Assembly (NCBI GenBank): GCA_965211775.1
Contig: OZ242974.1
Location: forward strand, 2,046,001 to 2,110,000
Origin: Thiodiazotropha sp040506975
Lineage (GTDB): Bacteria; Pseudomonadota; Gammaproteobacteria; Chromatiales; Chromatiaceae
Direction: 5' to 3'
DNA length: 64,000 bases
The notes under the pieces are model-generated. The model had not been told where the DNA came from, did no database searches, and saw nothing but the letters and a program-made list of their open reading frames with translations. The translations under genes and the position numbers were made by a program. This document shows positions 8,844 to 16,845 of the stretch, in pieces (the first letter of the stretch is position 1; every line of letters begins with the position of its first letter).

Positions 8844-9206
8844 CTACCAGGCTATCTGAATCGCATTTTTGATCCATTCCATTGGTGTGGATCCCGAACC
8901 GTTGAGCGCGACAATGTCAAAGCGGCAGGCGCTGTCAATGCGCTTCATCTGAAGATAACGGTTTGCGGTGGCGAGTAGTTTACGCTGTTTGCTGGTTGTC
9001 ACTGTCTCCAATGCACGACCAAAATCGTTAGATTGGCGAAAGCGGACTTCCACGAAGACCAATGTTCCGGCATCACGCATTATCAGGTCGATCTCGCCTG
9101 TTTTACAGCGAAAGTTACGCTCCTGAAGCTTAAGTCCCCGACTTTGCAGAAAATCAAGCGCCTGCTGTTCCGCCTGCTGTCCATGTTCCAAATGGTTGGC
9201 AATCAT
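8844..9206 (-). CDS. yraN: YraN family (UPF0102) putative endonuclease
   Basis: 120-residue protein of the YraN family with a restriction-endonuclease-like fold. The visible core is GEIDLIMRD followed by LVFVEVRFR, which matches the (D/E)...D...ExK-like nuclease motif pattern of the family (here ExR). Its cellular role is not established. The start overlaps the end of lpoA by 4 bp (ATGA-type junction), implying translational coupling in the lpoA-yraN-diaA-dolP transcript. Confidence 0.9.
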   Translation of the reverse strand: MIANHLEHGQQAEQQALDFLQSRGLKLQERNFRCKTGEIDLIMRDAGTLVFVEVRFRQSNDFGRALETVTTSKQRKLLATANRYLQMKRIDSACRFDIVALNGSGSTPMEWIKNAIQIAW

Positions 9207-11182
9207 TGCTGACTGCCTGGCGGGGACAGGCTGTAATCGGTGACCGGCGGCAGTGTATTATCAGTTGGTGGGGGATCAAGGGTGGCTTGGCCGCCGCTGT
9301 TGTATCGGTCCATGCGAGGGGCGTAGCCGCTGATCTTCGCCAAGCCCCCCTCCATGTCCGCCCATGCGAGAAGTCTGTGAAGCCGGTTTCCCTGATCCAG
9401 ATAGAGAGTCCCACTTTTACCGCTGAACATCCGCCCCGGTTGAGTCTGTAGATGTTGTAGTTGAGTCAATAGATTGTAGCTGTCTATGCCCATCGCAAAA
9501 AGTCTGGCATAGCGTCCCTTGACACCAGGCATGAGTTTTTCCAGATTGTTTCGGGATAGCGGCCCACCCTGGCCCTCATCAAATAACCATGGCGTATCGA
9601 CAAAACTGATTTTACCCAGATCCATATCGAGTTCCGTCTGAGCTACACCGGTGTAGATATGGGATGTGGATAGGATCGGCAGGTTGCCGGCATGAAAGAA
9701 TCTGAGTTGAGGGCGTATCTGTCTGGCTTTCTGCGGGCGAGCGGCGAGAAAGATAAAGTCAGCGTCCTTTCGTGCGCGGGATTCGGATTCCATTTGACGC
9801 CCCAGCAGTTTTTTCAGGGCATGGGTTCGAGCTTCACTCTCATTGATATTGAGCAGCATTCGAATAGGAACGGAAAAGTCGTTCTCTTTAGCATTGTATT
9901 GTTGTTGTTCCATCACCTTTCCGCCCAGGGCCGACCAGCGCTCACGGAAACTCCTGGCGATGCGATCACCCCATTGTCCGCCCGGTGTCAGTACGAGGGC
10001 TGTCCTGTGACCTTCCAGCCAGGCACGCTCAGCAGCCTGTCGGGCCTCATCTTCGGGCGCAAGACCGAACTGAAACAGGTTGGCGTGGTTGAGTTCCGGA
10101 TCATCGACTTGATTAAGCGCCAACACGGGGTAATCCAGATACTCCAGACTCAGCAGCATCTTGACGGCATCCTTGTTGAGGGGGCCGACGATCATTTTCG
10201 CACCTTGCAAAATGGCCTGCTGATAGATGTGAAGGGTATCTTTCAACTCACTGCTGTCATAGAACTGCAGGCTGGGTCTTTGCAGTGCAGGCTGCTGATA
10301 CCAGGCCGCCATGAAACCATCCCGAACGGCCGCCGCCACCTTGGCATAGGGTCCGCTGCGGGGCAGCAGAATGGCTATATGGTCTTCACTGCTCAAACCC
10401 TGTTGCTCCAGGTACCCGGCGAGCAGGGACTGCAATGCCGGATGTTGGGGAAAGCGGTCCCGCCATGCCGCCAGATGAGCGCTCAGTTCTGTTGGGTCGG
10501 TTGTCTGCAGTTTGATGATCTTGGCCAGTTCCATCCACCCGATCAACGTGGCAGGAGGCTGGGGCTGCAGCATGCTGAGCGCATTGTCGGTCATGCTCGA
10601 CAAGGTTTGCACCAACAGCTGCTGAGATGCCAGGCGGGCCTCTTCGTCCTGCTCCAACAGCAGGTCGAGCACATCGAGTTCGCTCGCGCTTTCAAGCAGA
10701 TTTCCCGACAGACGGAAAATCTCGGCCATATTTTTATGATAGTGCTGACGCAGAATAAGGGGCGCATCCTCCTCCGGCGCCGGCTCCATCAGGTCGAGTG
10801 CGGTTTCGATATCCCCCTCGGATACGGCGATTTCGGTGCGCAGCATGCGCCATTTGAGGACAAAGTCCGGGTCCCCATCAAAGGATTCAAGCTGCTCAAC
10901 CAATATATGGCTCCTGGCCTTGTCGTCAGCCTTGAGCCAGTAGTCAGCCGCTTCCAGCAACAGCCATTCACGCTGGGGTGAGACGTTTTCCTTGGCCAAG
11001 GATTCCAGTTGTTGCGCGGCACCGGCAAAATCACCGCTCTCCAACATCAGGTCGATCTGAAGCCTGACATGTGCCGGTAGCTCCAAGGGGTCGGAGGGTG
11101 TGATTTTGGGCGCTGTGGTGCACCCCTGAAACACGAGCAGCAATACGACAGGCAGCAGTTGAATGAGTCGATCAATTTGCAT
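9203..11182 (-). CDS. lpoA: penicillin-binding protein activator LpoA
   Basis: Outer-membrane lipoprotein that in E. coli stimulates the transpeptidase of PBP1A. I chose the ATG at 11182 because it places MQIDRLIQLLPVVLLLVFQGC at the N-terminus, a clean lipoprotein signal with FQGC; a longer frame to 11215 adds residues upstream with no benefit. The 659-residue protein has an N-terminal helical TPR-like half and a C-terminal half resembling a periplasmic binding fold (DHIAILLPRSGPYAKVAAAVRDGF from about residue 280). Length is close to the E. coli protein. Divergent from rsmI, as in enterobacteria, with about 50 bp between starts. Confidence 0.93.
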   Translation of the reverse strand: MQIDRLIQLLPVVLLLVFQGCTTAPKITPSDPLELPAHVRLQIDLMLESGDFAGAAQQLESLAKENVSPQREWLLLEAADYWLKADDKARSHILVEQLESFDGDPDFVLKWRMLRTEIAVSEGDIETALDLMEPAPEEDAPLILRQHYHKNMAEIFRLSGNLLESASELDVLDLLLEQDEEARLASQQLLVQTLSSMTDNALSMLQPQPPATLIGWMELAKIIKLQTTDPTELSAHLAAWRDRFPQHPALQSLLAGYLEQQGLSSEDHIAILLPRSGPYAKVAAAVRDGFMAAWYQQPALQRPSLQFYDSSELKDTLHIYQQAILQGAKMIVGPLNKDAVKMLLSLEYLDYPVLALNQVDDPELNHANLFQFGLAPEDEARQAAERAWLEGHRTALVLTPGGQWGDRIARSFRERWSALGGKVMEQQQYNAKENDFSVPIRMLLNINESEARTHALKKLLGRQMESESRARKDADFIFLAARPQKARQIRPQLRFFHAGNLPILSTSHIYTGVAQTELDMDLGKISFVDTPWLFDEGQGGPLSRNNLEKLMPGVKGRYARLFAMGIDSYNLLTQLQHLQTQPGRMFSGKSGTLYLDQGNRLHRLLAWADMEGGLAKISGYAPRMDRYNSGGQATLDPPPTDNTLPPVTDYSLSPPGSQQ

Positions 11183-11233
11183 GGTTTGATATCTGTGGCA
11201 GGATGGTGTGTCCATTCTACATCAGGAACAGTT

Positions 11234-12076
11234 GTGTCAAAGGGCGTACTTTACGTTGTTGCCACACCAATCGGCAATATTGAGGATATTTCGCAGCGTG
11301 CGCTGGAAACGCTCAAGCAAGTCGACTTCATCGCTGCAGAGGATGCACGACATACGCGGCCGTTGCTGAAGCACTACGGCATCAATACGCCGCTACGCGC
11401 CTTTCATCAATACAATGAACACGCCAAGCTGGAGATGATGTTACAGATTCTCGATGCCGGTCAGTCGATTGCACTGGTCTCCGATGCGGGTACACCGTTG
11501 ATCAGTGATCCCGGCTTCCCATTGGTCAGGGAACTGATACGGCGAGGTGGTCGTGTTGTTCCAGTGCCGGGCGCAAGTGCGCTGATCTGTGCACTCTCGG
11601 CCTCCGGTCTTCCCACCGACCGGTTTATGTTTCTAGGTTTTCCACCGCGACAGGCCCGCCAAAGGCTCGTTTGGCTGCAAACCTTTGCGGACGAGGTTTC
11701 CACCCTGGTGTTTTACGAATCGAGTCACCGTGTGGTCGACTCAGTCGCCGCTATGTGTGAGGTGTTCGGAAAAGGCAGGGAAGGGGTCATCGCCCGGGAA
11801 TTGACCAAGCTGCATGAAACCATTCTCAGGGGCAGTCTGGAGAGTCTTTCGGAGCGGCTGCAGCAGGACAGGGATCAGCAAAAAGGGGAATTCGTCATCC
11901 TGATCAGGGGCGCCACGGGCGAGGCCGGGGAGCGCATTGAGGTCGATATTGAGCAAATGTTGATCACACTGATGGCGGAACTACCTCTCAAACAGGCCGT
12001 CTCATTAGCATCCAGGGTATCAGGCATCAAAAAAAATATACTATATAAACAAGCACTTAAGATTTCAGGCGACTAA
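11234..12076 (+). CDS. rsmI: 16S rRNA (cytidine-1402-2'-O)-methyltransferase RsmI
   Basis: Methylates the ribose of C1402 in 16S rRNA using SAM. The 280-residue product begins with KGVLYVVATPIGNIEDI, the hallmark of the family, and carries AEDARHTRPLLKHY, SDAGTPLISDPGFPL and VPVPGASALI of the tetrapyrrole-methylase-like fold. I chose GTG at 11234, with AGGA at 11224-11227 six nt upstream; an ATG at 11159 would run into lpoA and add a non-conserved extension. Divergent from lpoA. Confidence 0.93.
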   Translation: MSKGVLYVVATPIGNIEDISQRALETLKQVDFIAAEDARHTRPLLKHYGINTPLRAFHQYNEHAKLEMMLQILDAGQSIALVSDAGTPLISDPGFPLVRELIRRGGRVVPVPGASALICALSASGLPTDRFMFLGFPPRQARQRLVWLQTFADEVSTLVFYESSHRVVDSVAAMCEVFGKGREGVIARELTKLHETILRGSLESLSERLQQDRDQQKGEFVILIRGATGEAGERIEVDIEQMLITLMAELPLKQAVSLASRVSGIKKNILYKQALKISGD

Positions 12077-12157
12077 CTTGTGATGTGATACCAGGTAATT
12101 TTCACGTTTCTTATCAATAATTACCGGTGTGAAACGTCTAACTTCAATCTTGTCACC

Positions 12158-12778
12158 ATGTACAGAGTCTCATTTTTAACAGTTTGGTTGCTGTTGGTCA
12201 CCGGTCCTTCGAGTCTGCTGGCCGCCGGTGGTCTTGAGTTCACCCCCTTCACCGGACATCGCTTTGGCGGATCCTTTGAGCTCGACAATCACAACAACCG
12301 TCTGGATATCGATAACACCACAGATTGGGGGTTTACCATCAGTCGGGCTGCCTCCGATTCAACCCGTTACGAATTTCTCTACAGCCACCAGGATTCGTCG
12401 CTGGCCGATACCACCGATCCGGATAACGCCTTCGGTCTGGATGTCCATTATGTACACCTGGGAGGTACGGTGGATGTCTATTCCCTCGACTATTACGAGG
12501 AGAAGATCACCCCCTATATCACCGGCGGCCTCGGGATGACCTTCATGAATCCCTCTCACAGGGGTTATGACGACGAGACCCGCTTCTCTCTCAGTGTTGG
12601 CGGCGGCCTGAAATGGTATCCCACTGAGCGGCTTGGCATCCGTTTCGAGATGCGCGGCTACAGTACCCTGATCGACGCCAACGAGAGCCTGTTCTGCGAT
12701 CCCGGCTGTAATCTGCAGATCGAGGGTGATGCCTTTCCGCAGTTCGAAACCAATCTGGGTTTGATCTTCAGCTTCTGA
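12158..12778 (+). CDS. small outer-membrane beta-barrel protein
   Basis: 206-residue secreted protein with a signal peptide (cleavage after about LLAAG, residues 1-24). The mature part alternates polar and hydrophobic residues in strands separated by acidic turns, and ends in a C-terminal phenylalanine (NLGLIFSF), a standard signal for BAM-mediated insertion. It looks like an eight-stranded OmpA/OmpW-like barrel; specific function is unknown. A pair of cysteines (FCDPGC, about 186-191) may form a loop disulfide. It is followed by the shared terminator region of the convergent hsp20 gene. Confidence 0.75.
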   Translation: MYRVSFLTVWLLLVTGPSSLLAAGGLEFTPFTGHRFGGSFELDNHNNRLDIDNTTDWGFTISRAASDSTRYEFLYSHQDSSLADTTDPDNAFGLDVHYVHLGGTVDVYSLDYYEEKITPYITGGLGMTFMNPSHRGYDDETRFSLSVGGGLKWYPTERLGIRFEMRGYSTLIDANESLFCDPGCNLQIEGDAFPQFETNLGLIFSF

Positions 12779-12847
12779 CCTCTGCCGTCCTGACCATCCT
12801 GATAACCACCGTATCCGTGGATAGCGCTTTTTACAGGCTATAAAAAA

Positions 12848-12869
12848 ACCCTCTCTGTTGAGAGAGGGT
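12848..12869 (-). terminator. Rho-independent terminator of hsp20
   Basis: A 9-bp stem with a 4-nt loop (ACCCTCTCT / AGAGAGGGT) is followed on the minus strand by a run of seven T. It lies 37 bp past the hsp20 stop and between convergent genes. On the plus strand the T tract is absent, so it mainly serves hsp20. Confidence 0.85.
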
Positions 12870-12906
12870 ATTAGATTAACTGCGTCGTTTACTAAGACTC
12901 AATGCC

Positions 12907-13350
12907 TTAATGGGTCACCTCGATACGTTTTGGCTGTTTCTCCTGGGTTTTCGGGATGATGACCTCGATCACACCATCCTTGCCGCTTGCCTCAACAGCC
13001 TCTGCATCGGTGTTATCCGGCAGTGAGAAACGACGATAGAAGATACCATGGGAGCGTTCGATACGTCTGAAGTTCTCTCGCTCTTCGGTCTCCTCAAATT
13101 TACGCTCGCCACGGATCGTCAATACACCATTCTCCATGGTGACCTCGATATCTTCCGGTTTAACGCCCGGAATATCGGCTCGAATGACATACCTGTTATC
13201 CTCTTCCTTGATATCAACCGCAGGTGCCCAATCGCCTCCTACTACGCGAGAGGTATCGTCATCTCGTTGCAGGAGCGGGTGGAACGCACGGTCTAATTCC
13301 TGACGCCAGTCTTCCATTGTGCGCCATGGGTCATAACGTGTGATGTTCAT
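12907..13350 (-). CDS. Hsp20/alpha-crystallin small heat-shock protein
   Basis: 147-residue ATP-independent holdase that binds unfolding proteins. The alpha-crystallin domain covers about residues 40-135, with the conserved GVLTIRGER segment near 75 and a C-terminal beta strand region ending IEVIIPK. The N-terminus (MNITRYDPWRTMEDW) is typical of the class A-like proteobacterial Hsp20 proteins. A strong ribosome-binding site, AAGGAGGT (complement of 13356-13364), lies just upstream, and a sigma-32-like promoter and a terminator bracket the gene as a single-gene unit. Confidence 0.93.
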   Translation of the reverse strand: MNITRYDPWRTMEDWRQELDRAFHPLLQRDDDTSRVVGGDWAPAVDIKEEDNRYVIRADIPGVKPEDIEVTMENGVLTIRGERKFEETEERENFRRIERSHGIFYRRFSLPDNTDAEAVEASGKDGVIEVIIPKTQEKQPKRIEVTH

Positions 13351-13388
13351 GATTTACCTCCTTAGAAAACTACCCGTCCCTACTATGA

Positions 13389-13417
13389 ATATGGTCCTGT
13401 CAGCCGCTTTTTTCAAG
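13389..13417 (-). promoter_or_regulatory. sigma-32 type heat-shock promoter of hsp20
   Basis: On the minus strand CTTGAAA (13411-13417) is followed after 14 bp by GACCATAT (13389-13396). This is close to the heat-shock consensus CTTGAAA - 13 to 15 bp - CCCCATNT. It lies about 40 bp upstream of the hsp20 start codon. Confidence 0.7.
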
Positions 13418-13593
13418 CCGGTTATGGAGTAAATTGTTGCTCTGTTAGTGTGTATTCAACATATTGTAAAATATATAAAAAAGTGGCGTCTAAACCCGCT
13501 GTGACGGAGCTGGGTCATGGCGATGAGGCAGCTGTTGAACACTACTTGCCTGTTACCGCACATCTCTACATGGGCCTGACGCTGTAGTGTTTG

Positions 13594-15717
13594 TTAATTG
13601 CGTCTTTGCCGGGCCTTTCCTTGGCCGATAATCCTGTTTTTGCCCTTCATGCCTTTTGACCGGTTTGCGTGCCCCGGCCGGTTTTGTCGTTTAGGTTCCG
13701 ATGCGCCATGTTCCGGTTTAGGCTGCCATTTGGGGACGAGATGCCGCTTACCGTTGCCGATCAGGTCGTAGCGTCCCATGCGGGTCAGGGCATCACGTAT
13801 CAAAGGCCAGTTTTTTGGGTCGTGATAACGCAGAAACGCCTTGTGCAGCCGGCGCTGTTTCAGTCCCCTTGCCACCATCACGTTTGCGCTGCGTCGTGAC
13901 AGCTTCCGCAGTGGATTCTTTCCGGTGTGGTACATGGCTGAGGCGATTGCCAGGGGAGTGGGCAGAAAGGCTTGAACCTGATCCGGTCTGAAGTTATTGG
14001 CTTTCAGCCATAGGGCAAGATTCAGCATGTCCAGATCACTGCTGCCGGGGTGGGCAGCGATAAAGTAGGGGATCAGGTATTGCTCCTTGCCGGCCTGGGC
14101 TGAGTATTTGTCAAACAGTTTTTTAAAGCGCTCATAGCTTCCGATACCCGGTTTCATCATCATGCTCAAGGGAGAGGATTCGGTATGTTCCGGGGCGATT
14201 TTCAAATATCCCCCCACGTGATGGGTGACCAGCTCGCGGATATATTCGGGTGAGCGTATCGCCAGGTCGTAGCGGAGTCCTGAAGCGATGAAGATACGCT
14301 TGATCCCCGGGAGTTTGCGGGTTCGCCGGTAGAGATCGATCAGTGGTTGATGGTTGGTGTCGAGATTGCCACAGATATCGGGATAGACGCAGGAGAGTCG
14401 CCGACAGGCAGACCCGATGGATTTATCCTGACAGGCCAAACGGTACATATTGGCGGTCGGTCCGCCGAGATCCGAGATGTTGCCGGTGAAACCGGGGACT
14501 TGGTCGCGGATGTTCTCCACTTCACGCACCACCGAATCTTCTGAACGGCTCTGAATAATCCGGCCCTCATGTTCGGTGATGGAGCAAAAGGTGCAGCCTC
14601 CGAAGCAGCCGCGCATGATGTTGACGGAATGCCGGATCATCTCCCAGGCCGGGTTGCGCGCTTCTCCGTAGCTGGGATGGGGCTTGCGGGTATAGGGGAG
14701 TTCATAAATCCTGTCCAGCTCCTCTGTGGTGAGCGGGATCGGCGGTGGATTGAGCCAGACATCCCGTTTTCCATGCTGTTGGGTCAGGGCGCGTGCATTG
14801 CCCGGATTGGTCTCCAGATGGAAAACCCGCGAGGCATGGGCGTAGATGACCTCATCCTGCACAACCTGATCGTAAGAAGGGAGACGTATCACGGTACGCT
14901 CACGCGGGTGTTGCCGTGGCCTGGTATGGGGTGTGATCCTGACAGCCTTGCCGCATTCGGGTTTTGCCGGATAAGGGTCGGGACGCTCGGCTTTCATGCT
15001 GGGTTCGTCAAGCTGAGTGGAGTCGACCTCGATCCATCCATCCACCGCACCCTGCCGCATGAAGGCAGTGCCCCGAATATCCCGAATCTGAGCGATCCCC
15101 TCACCAGCCGCCAGGCGGTGTGCGAGTTCGACCAGAGCCCGCTCGGCATTGCCGTACAGCAGCAGATCGGCCTTTGAGTCGGGCAGAATCGATCGGCGTA
15201 CCTTGTCTGACCAGTAATCGTAGTGGGCTATCCGGCGCAGACTGGCCTCGATACCGCCGATAATGACAGGTACGCCTTTGTATGCCTCCCGGGCACGTTG
15301 CGCATAGACGATTACCGAGCGATCCGGTCGTTTGCCCGCTTCCCCATTGGGCGTATAGGCATCGTCGCTGCGGATACGGCGATCGGCAGTGTAGCGATTG
15401 ACCATGGAGTCCATATTGCCGGCGGTGATACCGAAAAAGAGGTTTGGCTTTCCTAGTCTGCGGAAGGCTTCGCCATTCTGCCAGTCGGGCTGGGCAATGA
15501 TGCCGACGCGAAAGCCCTGCGCCTCCAGCAGGCGCCCCACCAGGGCCATCCCGAAGCTGGGATGATCCACATAGGCGTCGCCGGTGACGATAATGATGTC
15601 GCAGCTGTCCCAGCCGAGGTCATCCATTTCCGCCCTGCTCATCGGCAGCACCGGAGAGATGCCGAAACGGGCGGCCCAGTAGGGGCGATAAGAGAAGATG
15701 TTTTTTGGCTGCGGCAT
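13594..15717 (-). CDS. ygiQ: YgiQ family radical SAM protein
   Basis: 707-residue protein strongly resembling E. coli YgiQ along its whole length, for example GWDSCDIIIVTGDAYVDHPS near the N-terminus. The radical SAM cluster motif CxxxCxxC is seen as GCFGGCTFC, followed by SITEHEGR. The C-terminus is a basic, disordered tail rich in Lys, Arg, Asn and Gly. The reaction is unknown. I chose the ATG at 15717, which aligns with the family N-terminus (FSYRPYWAARFG); a GTG at 15810 would add 31 unlikely residues. No clear ribosome-binding site precedes either. Confidence 0.9.
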   Translation of the reverse strand: MPQPKNIFSYRPYWAARFGISPVLPMSRAEMDDLGWDSCDIIIVTGDAYVDHPSFGMALVGRLLEAQGFRVGIIAQPDWQNGEAFRRLGKPNLFFGITAGNMDSMVNRYTADRRIRSDDAYTPNGEAGKRPDRSVIVYAQRAREAYKGVPVIIGGIEASLRRIAHYDYWSDKVRRSILPDSKADLLLYGNAERALVELAHRLAAGEGIAQIRDIRGTAFMRQGAVDGWIEVDSTQLDEPSMKAERPDPYPAKPECGKAVRITPHTRPRQHPRERTVIRLPSYDQVVQDEVIYAHASRVFHLETNPGNARALTQQHGKRDVWLNPPPIPLTTEELDRIYELPYTRKPHPSYGEARNPAWEMIRHSVNIMRGCFGGCTFCSITEHEGRIIQSRSEDSVVREVENIRDQVPGFTGNISDLGGPTANMYRLACQDKSIGSACRRLSCVYPDICGNLDTNHQPLIDLYRRTRKLPGIKRIFIASGLRYDLAIRSPEYIRELVTHHVGGYLKIAPEHTESSPLSMMMKPGIGSYERFKKLFDKYSAQAGKEQYLIPYFIAAHPGSSDLDMLNLALWLKANNFRPDQVQAFLPTPLAIASAMYHTGKNPLRKLSRRSANVMVARGLKQRRLHKAFLRYHDPKNWPLIRDALTRMGRYDLIGNGKRHLVPKWQPKPEHGASEPKRQNRPGHANRSKGMKGKNRIIGQGKARQRRN

Positions 15718-16276
15718 GGCAGGTTGATTATACAGCCCTTGGGGCGATTTAGTGTCTATCGGAGTAATGTCGCCAACAGATTGTATCCACTGTTCTGAGC
15801 AGTGCCGCACTCTTTGAATTGTTATCGAAGTGTCAATTGTCTATTCTCTTGTGGTTATTGACGGCTGTCAGTGTTTACGAAAAATTACTTTTTTTAAGGA
15901 CCATTGATCGACCGCCAATATGAAGGGGACTTGCCATGAACTTTTTGTGTTGCCTTCGGTGATTGGGGAATTTGTGAGTATCAGGATATGGGGAAGGCAT
16001 ATATTGCAATGGAACTCACATGTAAACCTCGTTTTATGCGTATTTCTGTCAGATGTACACGAGTTATGCATCACAAATATCTGCCTGAACGACAAGCGCC
16101 CGAGCTGATTAATTTACAAAAATTCAAGATTCAAATGTTGTGAAACAACTTCAGTGGTCAAGTAAGTAGGAACGGCTAATAATGTGGTTTTATTCAGTCT
16201 ATTATTGAGGAGTGGATTGAGTTGTCCGGTCGTCAGTTTATGCTACTGTCATGTCTGTGGACCCAGAGGGTTATCT
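15718..16276. other. intergenic region, no gene seen
   Basis: This 559-bp spacer between the divergent ygiQ and OmpA-lipoprotein genes is AT-rich and has only short overlapping frames with no family resemblance or ribosome-binding sites. It contains an inverted pair TGTGAGT / ACTCACA (about 15973-16021) and GTTGT/ACAAC arms near 16138-16150, either of which could be operators; neither matches a site I can name. Confidence 0.5.
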
Positions 16277-16777
16277 ATGAAAAAGAGCAATAAAACAGTT
16301 GTTATGTTCTGCGGCCTGTTTTTGCTGTCCGGCTGTGCCAACCTGGAAAACCGAATCTTGGTAAAGGAAATTGAGGAATTCGAAGTAGAGGTTAAGCAAA
16401 TCGACCGGGGTGTGGAGATCATCTTCCCTGAAGTATTGCTTTTCGAGTACAACAGTGATCGATTGAAACCGGAAGCCAAGACCAAGTTGCACAAGATAGC
16501 AGAGGTGATAAACCATCCCCAATATGTTTCGAGAAATATTGCTGTAGAAGGCCATGCCGACGCCATCGGTGGAGATGATTTCAATCTGGCGCTTTCAAAG
16601 CGCCGTGCGCAAAGTGTTGCCCGTGCGCTGGTGTTTAGCGGCATACTCAAAGAACGCATTGTGATTGCCTGGTTTGGCAAAAGCAGACCCATTGTCCCCA
16701 ATACCAATCCAGACGGTTCCGATAATCCTCAAGGACGCAAGCGAAACAGACGAGTGGAAGTCATTATCGAAAACTAG
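16277..16777 (+). CDS. OmpA-family (Pal-like) lipoprotein
   Basis: 166-residue lipoprotein: MKKSNKTVVMFCGLFLLSGC gives a lipobox LSGC. The C-terminal two-thirds is an OmpA/Pal-type peptidoglycan-binding domain, with EGHADAIGGDDFNLALSKRRAQSV as the diaminopimelate-binding helix motif and a final NRRVEVIIEN. I chose ATG 16277 because AGAGGG lies 6 nt upstream and the lipobox fits; a longer frame from 16184 would bury the signal. It lies 68 bp before the ExeA-like ATPase gene, suggesting cotranscription; both would contact the cell wall or periplasm. Confidence 0.88.
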   Translation: MKKSNKTVVMFCGLFLLSGCANLENRILVKEIEEFEVEVKQIDRGVEIIFPEVLLFEYNSDRLKPEAKTKLHKIAEVINHPQYVSRNIAVEGHADAIGGDDFNLALSKRRAQSVARALVFSGILKERIVIAWFGKSRPIVPNTNPDGSDNPQGRKRNRRVEVIIEN

Positions 16778-16845
16778 AGCGTATACGGAGTGTCATGGAT
16801 ATGAATTCTCACTCGGCAACTTCCTAGGCTGTACATCTACGTCAA

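Noticed and set aside
9692..10981. Long plus-strand frame (429 residues) opposite lpoA
   Set aside because: lpoA on the minus strand has a clear family match and lipobox; the opposite frame has none.
14569..15177. Plus-strand frame of 202 residues opposite ygiQ
   Set aside because: ygiQ matches its family over its whole length.
15868..16108. Two short frames in the ygiQ-upstream spacer
   Set aside because: They overlap on opposite strands, lack ribosome-binding sites and show no recognisable sequence.
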